IMG/VR virus record: IMGVR_UViG_3300042543_000618
Coordinates: 1-64,000 of that record
Length of the DNA stretch: 64,000 nucleotides
Reading direction: 5' to 3' (one strand)
From: a virus
Under the pieces are notes generated by a model that saw only the letters and a list, made by a program, of their open reading frames with translations, ran no database searches and was not told where the DNA came from. The position numbers were made by a program, and so were the translations under genes. Shown one piece after another: positions 7,847 to 14,404 of the stretch; positions within the stretch are counted from its first letter, which is position 1, and every line of letters begins with the position of its first letter.

Positions 7847-9193
7847 CTACACGTCAAACAATTTGATTTGATGTGATACGCAAAGCTCTTGCTCTTCCCG
7901 TCTTTTAACGAAACTTACAAACTCCTTAATGACTGATTTTTCCTCGTCAGTCAGTTCGTCAGCTCTTTTGTATGTTTTCCGGCGATGGGTTTCCCTGCTC
8001 ATAGGGACACAGTTGACTACCTTGTTGCAGATAGTGGCAGTATCCCAATGATCAAAATCACAGGCATCTGTCCAGGTGCCATCGGCTCTGACAATCGTTG
8101 TCCGATCTATTAGATCACACCCTGGTGTATTGGGAAAATTTAACTTTGTAAACTCATAAAGATATTTTGCGGCTTTTTGCTTGACAGACTTGGTAAAACC
8201 CTTGACGCGCCCAGTATTAGCCCCGTCCTTCATTTCACTTAGCCGCTGACTCAATCCTTGCATGGCCGACAGAAAGGTGTTTGTAAGGGAGTCAATCTGA
8301 TCGGCTAACTGCTCAATACCTTCCTCAACTACTTCAGAGTTTTTGCTGACCTTCTCTTCTAATCCCGTGATTAACCTGTTAATCTCTTGAGTTCTCTCAA
8401 TTCTAGTCAACCCTGCGTCCATCAGCTCGGCCCGGCGCGTCTGGATACTAAAGTAAGCCTGGGCCGCCGCAATCTCAGGCTTTCTGGGGTCGCCGTTTTG
8501 GGCGATCAAATGGCAAGCATGGCGAGAGAGTCGGTAATCCGTGATTTCCCGCATTGCATCACTCCCTAAGGAGACCATTTTCGCGGCGCCGCGAAAATGG
8601 TCTTCATGAGAGAGGCCATATGTATCAAGGCTTTCAGCAGCTCGGTGAATAGCTTGCTCAAATTTTTCCCAAGTTTCATACCCCAGGAGTGTCTGCAGCT
8701 CTCTAGCCAGCCAATACTCTTGAAGCTCGGGATCTGATTGGATTTCATCAAAATGGCGAATAGAGTCAAACGGGCTTGCAAGAACCGCATCGTCAGCCCT
8801 TTCAAGCGCCACAAAGCTTTCGCTGGAGTTATCTTCACCTGCTCCAGCAACCTCTAAGCCGCTTTCACTCGCGCTGTTTACAGACTCTTGCGCTTGTTCA
8901 CGGCTTTCTGGAAGGATAAACCTTTGAGTGCCCCCTGGGAGTAAAGCCTGCTCAACAATCTTCGCTAAGAACCGTAGCGATATTTTTCGAGACTTCAATA
9001 CTCTACGCAAGCCCTCAAGGATGTCAGGCTCAATGCCCTGCATCTTGCTGACTTTCCACAAAGCCAAGTGGAAGCTTTTAACGCTTTTGTAATTTAACTT
9101 GTCTCTACTCTTGCAATAGACAAATTGACGGGCCTGCTCCAACGACACGGTGTCATCCATGGCTGTATCAATAGCGAGTCTAATCAAGCCCAT
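7847..9193 (-). CDS. DinD-like (BRO-N) protein with HNH-like C-terminus, possible antirepressor
   Basis: 448 residues. Residues about 155-260 contain the DinD/BRO-N signature: YWLARELQTLLGYETWEKF, then DHFRGAAKMVSLGS, then DYRLSRHACHLIAQNGDPRK and YFSIQTRR. An N-terminal 130-residue helical region and a low-complexity linker precede it, and a coiled coil follows (about 262-330). The end has CDFDHW...N...PMSRETHRR, an HNH-nuclease-like arrangement of D-H, N and H, less certain. DinD of E. coli is SOS-induced and affects RecA; BRO-N proteins in phages are often antirepressors. The second-to-last residues read QIKLFDV, resembling a sliding-clamp-binding pentapeptide. The gene contains a perfect 32-base palindrome. 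Confidence 0.8.
   Translation of the reverse strand: MGLIRLAIDTAMDDTVSLEQARQFVYCKSRDKLNYKSVKSFHLALWKVSKMQGIEPDILEGLRRVLKSRKISLRFLAKIVEQALLPGGTQRFILPESREQAQESVNSASESGLEVAGAGEDNSSESFVALERADDAVLASPFDSIRHFDEIQSDPELQEYWLARELQTLLGYETWEKFEQAIHRAAESLDTYGLSHEDHFRGAAKMVSLGSDAMREITDYRLSRHACHLIAQNGDPRKPEIAAAQAYFSIQTRRAELMDAGLTRIERTQEINRLITGLEEKVSKNSEVVEEGIEQLADQIDSLTNTFLSAMQGLSQRLSEMKDGANTGRVKGFTKSVKQKAAKYLYEFTKLNFPNTPGCDLIDRTTIVRADGTWTDACDFDHWDTATICNKVVNCVPMSRETHRRKTYKRADELTDEEKSVIKEFVSFVKRREEQELCVSHQIKLFDV
8572..8603. repeat. Perfect 32-base palindrome inside the DinD-like gene
   Basis: Two 16-base arms (first arm AGACCATTTTCGCGGC) meet with no spacer. It encodes the DHFRGAAKMVS part of the BRO-N domain, so it is coding, yet a perfect inverted repeat of this length is not expected by chance. 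It could fold as a hairpin in mRNA or act as a binding site. Confidence 0.9.
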
Positions 9194-9289
9194 CTTAACG
9201 TAAATTATTTATTGCACATAGGCCCTACAAAAGCATATCCGCAACAGCCATCTACAGAAAAACCCCAGGGTTTCCCCCAGGGCATCACT

Positions 9290-9327
9290 CAAAAGACCTT
9301 CGTGAAGCGATCCACGGAGGTCTTTTG
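9290..9327. terminator. Bidirectional intrinsic terminator
   Basis: CAAAAGACCT and AGGTCTTTTG arms with an inner CGTG/CACG pair and an 8-base loop. There is an A tract on one side and a T tract on the other, so it can terminate in both directions. One arm contains the repeated CACTCAAAAGACC motif. Confidence 0.75.
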
Positions 9328-9330
9328 ATC

Positions 9331-9462
9331 TTACCTTTCTCCTGGCTCCCTAGCCTGCCAGTAGCAGGCGCTAGCCAAAGTATCATCAATCCAATGGGCC
9401 AGGGCTTCCAGGGACCGTCCTAGGCGGCGCATTAACCAACGATAAACAGCGGAACGTGGCAT
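9331..9462 (-). CDS. Possible small protein, 43 aa
   Basis: MPRSAVYRWLMRRLGRSLEA to stop at 9331, basic with several Trp. No convincing ribosome site upstream. It sits directly beside the terminator at 9290-9327. Retained as tentative because the frame is clean and the gap otherwise holds nothing. Confidence 0.35.
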   Translation of the reverse strand: MPRSAVYRWLMRRLGRSLEALAHWIDDTLASACYWQAREPGER

Positions 9463-9485
9463 AACAAAATTTGGTAAGGACAAAT

Positions 9486-9506
9486 CCCCCTCGCTACGCT
9501 GTGGGG
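9486..9506. repeat. Short hairpin repeat, copy 1 (partner 9804-9824)
   Basis: CCCCTCGCTACGCTGTGGGG followed by a GGCGG-rich tail. A near copy with one extra A lies at 9804-9824. Each copy sits just downstream of a small minus-strand gene and may act as a transcript end or processing site. Confidence 0.5.
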
Positions 9507-9532
9507 TGGCGGCGGTAGCCTAAGCGGCTAGG

Positions 9533-9775
9533 CTAGGGGTTAGCGAACACGTATGACTCGATCAGGTTGAGGCGTTCTTCCAGCCTCAGAATATAGTCAG
9601 CTAAGCGAATGTTGGGTGCCCCTGTCCGTGTGGCTACCTCTTCAATGGCCTTGAGGTAAACCGTTTCCTCGTCAGAGCTTCCGATTTCGTAAAGGTTCCA
9701 ACATTTATCTTTAAACCAGCCAGAAACTAAATTCATGTCAGATAGTTTGTCCGGGGTTATGGAAAAACGGTTCAT
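9533..9775 (-). CDS. Hypothetical protein, 80 aa
   Basis: MNRFSITPDKLSDMNLVSGW with TGAGGATCACGCC before the ATG giving a fair ribosome site. Acidic and helical at the C-terminus (YILRLEERLNLIESYVF). No family recognised. It lies in the minus-strand leftward transcript starting at the repressor region. Confidence 0.6.
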   Translation of the reverse strand: MNRFSITPDKLSDMNLVSGWFKDKCWNLYEIGSSDEETVYLKAIEEVATRTGAPNIRLADYILRLEERLNLIESYVFANP

Positions 9776-9803
9776 GGCGTGATCCTCAGTGTAAGTGGTT
9801 AGT

Positions 9804-9824
9804 CCCCTCGCTAACGCTGTGGGG
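9804..9824. repeat. Short hairpin repeat, copy 2
   Basis: CCCCTCGCTAACGCTGTGGGG, partner of 9486-9506. It lies between the 81-residue and 80-residue minus-strand genes. Confidence 0.5.
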
Positions 9825-9838
9825 CGACGGCGGCAAAA

Positions 9839-10084
9839 CTACAGCAGGCTATCTCGGCGGCACTGCCAAAACTCCAGCACCGCCAGCCCTGGGAATTGCT
9901 CCTCAACAGCAGCCTCAATCCGCTGCCGGTCTTCCAGCCCCATGTAGCTGTCTTGAATTTCGACAACTTCGACAGTAAAGGTAAACTCGCCGTCCACCTC
10001 CCCAACCAGGGAAACAAAGAATTTGACAAGGGTAGGGGCGGTGGTGGTTTCAGGGGTGCGGGCTTCAACAACTTGAGCTACCAT
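9839..10084 (-). CDS. Hypothetical protein, 81 aa, divergent from the repressor
   Basis: MVAQVVEARTPETTTAPTLV, with AAGG upstream. Contains alternating beta-like stretches (EFTFTVEVVEIQDSYMG) and an acidic helix. It is the first gene of the leftward transcript whose promoter carries the repressor operator, the position of a Cro- or early-gene product in temperate phages. It has no obvious DNA-binding motif, so its function is unknown. Confidence 0.65.
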   Translation of the reverse strand: MVAQVVEARTPETTTAPTLVKFFVSLVGEVDGEFTFTVEVVEIQDSYMGLEDRQRIEAAVEEQFPGLAVLEFWQCRRDSLL

Positions 10085-10163
10085 ATCGATAAACCTTTTT
10101 GGTGAGTGGTTTTACTTCCCCGCTTGGGCTGCAACCCGGGCGGGGCTTGCTTTGTCATGCTCA

Positions 10164-10193
10164 ATAATAGCGTAAAGAACTTTACGGTGTCAA
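10164..10193 (-). promoter_or_regulatory. Leftward promoter with operator in the spacer
   Basis: On the minus strand, TTGACA (10193-10188) and TATTAT (10169-10164) are 18 bases apart. The inverted repeat CGTAAAG-AA-CTTTACG (10171-10186) fills the spacer exactly, the classic place for repressor occlusion. A related TATCTTACGA stands just upstream (10195-10204) and recurs at 16482-16491. It drives the 81-residue gene and is probably controlled by the adjacent Cro/CI-type protein. Confidence 0.7.
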
Positions 10194-10257
10194 CTATCTT
10201 ACGAAAAGCTATTTACGCTATAGTCTTGGTATAAATCACGTTATGGGAGAGATACCA

Positions 10258-10476
10258 ATGTCACGGGTCGCCGAGCTGCGCAAAGCTAAAACCCTCACTC
10301 AGAGGGAGTTAGCCGATCTTGTTGGGGTTACAGAAACTACGGTCAGGAATTGGGAAAATAATCGGTCTGGCGTCGATTGGTTTGATCGGATAGCCAAGTT
10401 ATGTCAAGCGTTAGACTGTTCTCCCCAGGATCTAATTCAATACGTTGATCCCACCAAAGACAGTCCGCTACCATAG
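10258..10476 (+). CDS. Cro/CI-family (XRE) repressor, 72 aa
   Basis: The helix-turn-helix XRE fold is plain: SRVAELRKAKTLTQRELADL, then GVTETTVRNWENNR, then LCQALDCSPQDLIQY. At 72 residues it is a DNA-binding domain only, without the C-terminal cleavage domain of lambda CI, so it is not a RecA-cleavable repressor. An ATG at 10243 is in frame, but GGGAGAG before 10258 supports the later start. It is divergent from the 81-residue gene across an operator-bearing region and is the best candidate lysogeny switch regulator in the window. An antirepressor-like gene lies 1 kb away. Confidence 0.85.
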   Translation: MSRVAELRKAKTLTQRELADLVGVTETTVRNWENNRSGVDWFDRIAKLCQALDCSPQDLIQYVDPTKDSPLP

Positions 10477-10497
10477 AACCACGCGCTGTATTGCATG

Positions 10498-10516
10498 GCC
10501 CCCTCGGGGGCTTTTT
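10498..10516 (+). terminator. Intrinsic terminator of the repressor gene
   Basis: GCCCCC-TC-GGGGGC followed by TTTTTG, 22 bases after the repressor stop codon. Confidence 0.85.
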
Positions 10517-10517
10517 G

Positions 10518-10539
10518 TTGCTTATCCGCTATAATCACC
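10518..10539 (+). promoter_or_regulatory. Promoter-like box, copy 1
   Basis: TTGCTTATCCGCTATAATCACC with a consensus TATAAT. It is repeated almost exactly at 10688-10709 and related to CGCTACAATAGCC at 10621. Copies 1 and 3 each lie directly behind a terminator. Confidence 0.6.
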
Positions 10540-10540
10540 A

Positions 10541-10686
10541 CCGTTAGATACACCTTGATACCCGCGATCGCGCCCTAGCTAAGTGCGATCGCGCTTCCTC
10601 CGCCTTCCTCCGCTGGCATCCGCTACAATAGCCCCATTCTCCTAACACTGCGCCAAAGCTCCCGGCATTGCCCATGGGAGCTTTTC
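10541..10686 (+). ncRNA. Candidate small RNA (promoter to terminator, no gene)
   Basis: No credible reading frame occupies this stretch. It begins just after a TATAAT box (10530-10535), contains a hairpin built from two HIP1-type palindromes (around 10563-10594), and ends at the terminator 10656-10686 (AAGCTCCC...GGGAGCTTTTC). An RNA of about 140 nt, or a shorter one from the box at 10621, is plausible. Purely an inference from signals. Confidence 0.3.
10656..10686 (+). terminator. Intrinsic terminator
   Basis: AAGCTCCC and GGGAGCTT arms with a 12-base loop and a short T run (TTTTC). It lies directly before a second TATAAT box and the 50-residue membrane gene. Confidence 0.7.
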
Positions 10687-10687
10687 A

Positions 10688-10709
10688 TTGCTTATCTGCT
10701 ATAATCACC
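10688..10709 (+). promoter_or_regulatory. Promoter-like box, copy 2
   Basis: TTGCTTATCTGCTATAATCACC, nearly identical to 10518-10539. It is 23 bases upstream of the 50-residue gene and is probably its promoter. Confidence 0.6.
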
Positions 10710-10731
10710 GGCAAACTTTCGGAGGCTTGCT

Positions 10732-10884
10732 ATGAGTGATGATCAACTAGCCCAGGTGAAGGCGATCGCTACCCAGATAGCCCGTCATGAAGTCATGCTG
10801 CATGAAATCCGCTTCACCCTATCCGGCGTGGTGGTGGGTGCCGTGGTGGCCCTGGCGTGGTTGGCAGCTGCGGGGAAGCTGTAG
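10732..10884 (+). CDS. Small XhlA-like membrane protein, 50 aa
   Basis: GGAGG 6-10 bases before ATG 10732 is a strong ribosome site. An amphipathic helix (QVKAIATQIARHEVMLHEIR) is followed by one hydrophobic C-terminal segment (FTLSGVVVGAVVALAWLAAA). This is the plan of the haemolysin XhlA family of phage lysis accessory proteins, but the protein is shorter than usual, so the match is by architecture only. It may work with the other membrane proteins as a holin helper. Confidence 0.6.
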   Translation: MSDDQLAQVKAIATQIARHEVMLHEIRFTLSGVVVGAVVALAWLAAAGKL

Positions 10885-10982
10885 TCAACACGTTTCGATT
10901 GTGATCACGCTCTCAGGTTGTCAAAACGATCGCACCTCCCCCTATTCGATACGATAGGGCTAGTGGGTATTCGCAATAATCA

Positions 10983-11345
10983 ATGGCAACCTATAGCCCG
11001 TCACAGCTTGGCTTTCTGCTCCAGCAATGGGGCAGTGGCAACCTGGACAACATCATGTCCCCGGGCCATATCGTCTCCGGGGTGCCCAACCTGGTGCTAA
11101 CCGGCCATGGCTTCAGGGCAATGGGGCTGGCGGAACGGTTCACCAATGCGGATATTGAGCAAGCCATAACGTCGTTGATGGTGCGCGATCGCGGCGCGGC
11201 GGTGATGCTGATTGCCATTCACCTACTGGGTTGGACGATGGAGCGCCTAGGACGGGCGCTAGAGCATCCAGACACCAGCCATACCCAAACAGCGCTGATG
11301 CTGGCGGAGGGCTGCTTTATGGAGGTGCTGCTCAATGCCAACTAA
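10983..11345 (+). CDS. Hypothetical protein, 120 aa
   Basis: MATYSPSQLGFLLQQWGSGN. Soluble, with helical C-terminal half (LIAIHLLGWTMERLGRALEH). No clear ribosome site in front, so the transcript may be short-leadered. First gene of a plus-strand operon of five overlapping genes up to 13186. No family recognised. Confidence 0.65.
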   Translation: MATYSPSQLGFLLQQWGSGNLDNIMSPGHIVSGVPNLVLTGHGFRAMGLAERFTNADIEQAITSLMVRDRGAAVMLIAIHLLGWTMERLGRALEHPDTSHTQTALMLAEGCFMEVLLNAN

Positions 11346-11799
11346 GCATAAGCGGATCAATTTACTGGTCCCCGAGGCGATCGCGGCCCGGGTGAGGCAG
11401 GAGGCAACCTTTTTAAGGTTAAAGTCGCGGGTAACGACAGAGGACGGGCGGGAGCTAGCCAGCGTTGCCGACCTGGTGCGGTGGACCACCGACCTTTATA
11501 TCGAAGCTTGTGAGGCGGGCGGGACGCTGGAGTGCGAGCCGGTTGATAACGATGGCACCATTCCCTTTACCTTAGATTCTCATACCCGTGGCCGGTGGGA
11601 GTACGCGGTGAAGTATCGCTATGCCCGCGACTACCACGAACTAACAACGATCGCCCTTACTCGGTATTTTGACGGGCTAGACGCTCGGGCACAGCGCGAT
11701 CGCCGGTTGCTGGATAGCCTAACCAGCCTGCCAAGCCGAGAAACATTGCAACTAATCAACGCTGGAACCTATGTACCAACTACCGTCCCCTCTCTTTAG
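11335..11799 (+). CDS. Hypothetical protein, 154 aa, possible RHH-type N-terminus
   Basis: Overlaps the previous gene by 11 bases. The start (MPTKHKRINLLVPEAIAARV) resembles the strand-plus-helix opening of ribbon-helix-helix DNA-binding proteins. The rest (RWEYAVKYRYARDYHELTTI) is unrecognised. Confidence 0.65.
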   Translation: MPTKHKRINLLVPEAIAARVRQEATFLRLKSRVTTEDGRELASVADLVRWTTDLYIEACEAGGTLECEPVDNDGTIPFTLDSHTRGRWEYAVKYRYARDYHELTTIALTRYFDGLDARAQRDRRLLDSLTSLPSRETLQLINAGTYVPTTVPSL

Positions 11800-12244
11800 C
11801 TGGGCCTGGAGCGCTCAGTTTTTATCCTTGGCGACAGAGAGTGAGTCGGGGTTAATTTTGCCTGGCCAGCAACAAAAGGAACCGGCCTATTGCCACTTTT
11901 CCAGGCTATCGGCGGAGGGTGAGGAAGAAAGCTGGCTGTGGTTGTTTCCAGGCACTAGGCAGGCCGCTAGCCTGCGCCTGATGCAACGGATTAATATCGA
12001 CGATCGCCTGCGGGACTTGGTAGAACTAACCATCCCAATGAGCTTACCGGATTGTACCTACCCTACCTACTTACAAGTGGTGGACCTGGACCACCTACGC
12101 CGCGCACCGTTAGAAGAATCTGGCATCGTCGAGGTGTGGATCGGATTTGACTATCGGAAATATGCCAGCGATCGCAGGATGCGGGCTGCTGTTGATACCA
12201 TCCTTCCCACCTCGGAATTTGTCCGAAAGGCAGCCCTAACGTGA
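11771..12244 (+). CDS. Hypothetical protein, 157 aa
   Basis: Overlaps the preceding gene by 29 bases and the next by 4. Contains Trp-rich stretches (ESWLWLFPGTRQ) and a C-terminal helix (RKYASDRRMRAAVDTIL). No domain recognised; role inferred only as part of the operon. Confidence 0.6.
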   Translation: MYQLPSPLFSWAWSAQFLSLATESESGLILPGQQQKEPAYCHFSRLSAEGEEESWLWLFPGTRQAASLRLMQRINIDDRLRDLVELTIPMSLPDCTYPTYLQVVDLDHLRRAPLEESGIVEVWIGFDYRKYASDRRMRAAVDTILPTSEFVRKAALT

Positions 12245-12597
12245 AATACCTTGACTTCCTGTGCCGTCGCTTGGACTCTATCGAAAAGCATTTAAAGCTA
12301 ATTAATGAAAAGTTGCAGGAGCTACAAGAGCGACAACTGAAGCTAATGAAAAGCGATCGCGAGCAATCCCGTAAGCTCAAGACCCAGCAACGGTTAACCC
12401 TGGGCTTTAGCACTGCGGTGATCATTGGTGCCTTGATGCTATTCAACTGGTCGCCAGAGCATCAAAAACAATTGCGAGACTTGGCGGTGAGCATTATCAG
12501 CATCGGTGCCGCCGGGGTGCTAGGCACCAACGCGATGCCCCGCGAATCATCCTCAGAGGAGGACCCAGACGATGAAGGTGGATCGGATAGTCAGTGA
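12241..12597 (+). CDS. Coiled-coil plus two-TM protein, holin candidate, 118 aa
   Basis: GTG start at 12241 overlaps the previous stop (GTGA). Residues 10-48 form a charged coiled coil (LDSIEKHLKLINEKLQELQE). Two hydrophobic segments follow, about 51-68 and 80-98, then an acidic tail (EEDPDDEGGSDSQ). Small size, two membrane helices and a charged tail suit a holin or a lysis accessory protein, but the endolysin is 29 kb away, so this remains a candidate only. Confidence 0.65.
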   Translation: MKYLDFLCRRLDSIEKHLKLINEKLQELQERQLKLMKSDREQSRKLKTQQRLTLGFSTAVIIGALMLFNWSPEHQKQLRDLAVSIISIGAAGVLGTNAMPRESSSEEDPDDEGGSDSQ

Positions 12598-13186
12598 ACT
12601 GCTTAACTACGTAGACCGCTGTAATTGGTGGCGGGAGCGACAGGTAAAGCAACGCCCCTACCGCATCTTGCAAACTTGGCGGCTAGCAGGGCGCGGCCTA
12701 TTACACCGCGTCCAACGACCCCGCACCCTATGCCCGCGTCATGTGGATGCCTACATTTTTGAACCCTACCGCCAGGAGGGTGGTGTCAGAGATATTCATG
12801 TCACCTGTGACCACTTAGACGGCATGAAGGCACCGGCTAGGGGTAGGGGTAAGGTACGCTCCACCCACCGGCTGACTATCCTGGTTGCTGACCATTGGAT
12901 TAATGACGATGGGCGCTACAACGCTGAGCAGATCTATAGCATCGATGACGACTGGCAGGGTAACCAACCCGAACGGGACGCCTACGCGATCGCGATTCTT
13001 TACCAAGTAGCGATGGCTTTCTACCAGGATGCCACTGATTGGACCTGGGAAATAGACACCGCCAAGCGGCTATGGATGGGCCAGCACTATACCCCGACGC
13101 TTAGCCCCAACCGCCATAGCGTTGATACCGTCGCTTGGGCATTGCGCGATCGGGTGAGGCGGACAAAGCTGGGGGCAGGGCAATAA
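12572..13186 (+). CDS. Hypothetical protein, 204 aa
   Basis: Starts within the last codons of the holin candidate (26-base overlap). Rich in Arg, Trp, Tyr and His (NWWRERQVKQRPYRILQTWR), basic N-terminal half, with a beta-rich middle (STHRLTILVADHWINDDGRY). No family recognised. Last gene of the 10983-13186 operon. Confidence 0.65.
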   Translation: MKVDRIVSELLNYVDRCNWWRERQVKQRPYRILQTWRLAGRGLLHRVQRPRTLCPRHVDAYIFEPYRQEGGVRDIHVTCDHLDGMKAPARGRGKVRSTHRLTILVADHWINDDGRYNAEQIYSIDDDWQGNQPERDAYAIAILYQVAMAFYQDATDWTWEIDTAKRLWMGQHYTPTLSPNRHSVDTVAWALRDRVRRTKLGAGQ

Positions 13187-13204
13187 AAAACCCCAGCCAT
13201 GGGG
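13185..13204 (-). terminator. Intrinsic terminator for the leftward paralogue pair
   Basis: CCCC-ATGGCT-GGGG followed by TTTTTTATT on the minus strand. It overlaps the stop codon of the convergent plus-strand gene and may serve both directions weakly. Confidence 0.6.
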
Positions 13205-13231
13205 AGGGCGGCGGGGTGGTGGTGTAGGACA

Positions 13232-13492
13232 CTAAGGGCTTATCAGGCTTTGAAGCTTATACTTGACATCTTTTTGTCCCGCCCTGAAGCCCAAATGATA
13301 AGCATTGTGCGCTAATCTCAGCGCCTGCTTAATGTCTTCTTCTGTCCAAGTAGCCGGGACTCGCGCCAGCTCATCGCCTTCACTGCTCCAGTCCAACACA
13401 ACGCTTTGATCTTCTCGACCTGAGTCGTAATCTCTAGCATTCACTATCTGGAGATCTTCTAAGTCAGGCCAGCTTGAAAAAGGTGTTTGCAT
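13232..13492 (-). CDS. Tandem paralogue 2, hypothetical, 86 aa
   Basis: C-terminal part ALRLAHNAYHLGFRAGQKDV...L..LI matches the neighbouring protein (ALRLEGVWKLGFEAGQQDV...L..LI), so the pair arose by duplication. The N-terminal halves have diverged. Small, acidic, soluble. Function unknown; the conserved LGFxAGQxDV block is probably the functional core. Confidence 0.65.
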   Translation of the reverse strand: MQTPFSSWPDLEDLQIVNARDYDSGREDQSVVLDWSSEGDELARVPATWTEEDIKQALRLAHNAYHLGFRAGQKDVKYKLQSLISP

Positions 13493-13534
13493 AATTTGTT
13501 TCCTTCACTGCAAGCGACTCAATACTTATCCTTG

Positions 13535-13780
13535 TCAACTGCCAATCAATTTCCGTAGCTGATGGTGGACATCTTGCTGTCCTGCCTCAAATCCAAGCTT
13601 CCACACTCCTTCTAGCCTAAGGGCGACTGACCAAATATGCTCGTTAGACATTTCACGGGGAAATACAAACAACACGGTGCCGTCGCAGTCAACCAATACC
13701 TTAGGGTTTACAGAAGAATATCCATAATCTTTGCCGTCTTCAATTGTTAACTCATGATGGCCTTCAAACGGGTTACTCAT
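13535..13780 (-). CDS. Tandem paralogue 1, hypothetical, 81 aa
   Basis: First gene after a strong leftward promoter (13811-13839), with AGAGAGGA as ribosome site. Shares the LGFxAGQxDVxxxLxxLI C-terminus with the 86-residue protein. The same promoter element occurs once more, in front of the candidate structured RNA at 33 kb, so both may be expressed under the same control. Confidence 0.65.
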   Translation of the reverse strand: MSNPFEGHHELTIEDGKDYGYSSVNPKVLVDCDGTVLFVFPREMSNEHIWSVALRLEGVWKLGFEAGQQDVHHQLRKLIGS

Positions 13781-13810
13781 TGGTCTGTCCTCTCTGCCGT
13801 GTACATTTAC

Positions 13811-13839
13811 ACTCTATCAATCCCTTATCGTATTGTCAA
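13811..13839 (-). promoter_or_regulatory. Sigma-70-type promoter, copy 1 of a duplicated element
   Basis: On the minus strand TTGACA (13839-13834), 17-base spacer, TAGAGT (13816-13811). The surrounding 35 bases (13818-13852) match 33625-33659 with two differences. Inverted TATCG/CGATA half-sites bracket the -35 box and could bind a regulator. Confidence 0.75.
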
Positions 13840-13893
13840 CACTTTTCGATAGTGATTTTACAATGGGGTTGGGCATTGCGCGATCGCGGGGAG

Positions 13894-13931
13894 GATCAAC
13901 TATAGTTGATCTACGGATCTACGGTAGATCC
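13894..13931. promoter_or_regulatory. Two adjacent inverted repeats upstream of the terminase operon
   Basis: A perfect 18-base palindrome GATCAACTATAGTTGATC (13894-13911) and GGATCTAC-G-GTAGATCC (13915-13931) are linked by tandem GATCTACG units. They end 17 bases before the small-terminase start codon. This is a likely operator or, since small terminases bind DNA near their own gene, a packaging recognition site. Confidence 0.6.
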
Positions 13932-13948
13932 ATTAACGCTACAAGCCT

Positions 13949-14404
13949 ATGCCTGCTAAGACTCCAGAGTTGATCCAAGCCAGAATTAAGAAGCTCTATG
14001 CTGAGTCCGGCAATACGATTGAGGATATTGCCCAGATTTGTGGCGTCTCCACTGGCACCGTTAAGCGGGTAGTCAAAGACGGCAAGCTGAGCCGGACCCC
14101 TACCCGCAGCGCTAATCAGGTGGTCGCTGACGCGATCGCGGCGGGGGCGAAGGTTACCATCGATGGCCTCGACGTAAATGACTACATGACCCGCACTATC
14201 AAGACCCTGGCGGGTGCAGTCAACGAGGCAGAGGCCAAGTCCCTGGAGGGCGTAGCTACGGCGCTGGCTAGGTATCTGCAGCTATACCGGGAGATGAACC
14301 CGACCACGCTGGAGGAAGCAACGATCGCGCTACTGAACCGACCAGACTTTGACGCGCAAGCCTTCCACCGCATCCTACAACGCCATGCAGAGAAAGCAGG
14401 GTAA
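13949..14404 (+). CDS. Terminase small subunit (probable)
   Basis: 151 residues with an N-terminal helix-turn-helix (ARIKKLYAESGNTIEDIAQI CGVSTGTVKRVVKDG) followed by a helical oligomerisation-type region. This is the usual plan for small terminase subunits, which recognise viral DNA and load the large subunit. It directly precedes and overlaps the large subunit gene. The family call rests mostly on the HTH, size and context. Confidence 0.75.
   Translation: MPAKTPELIQARIKKLYAESGNTIEDIAQICGVSTGTVKRVVKDGKLSRTPTRSANQVVADAIAAGAKVTIDGLDVNDYMTRTIKTLAGAVNEAEAKSLEGVATALARYLQLYREMNPTTLEEATIALLNRPDFDAQAFHRILQRHAEKAG

Noticed and set aside
9811-10071. An 86-codon Pro/Leu-rich frame
   Set aside because: Shadow of the 81-residue gene at 9839-10084, which has the better start and composition.
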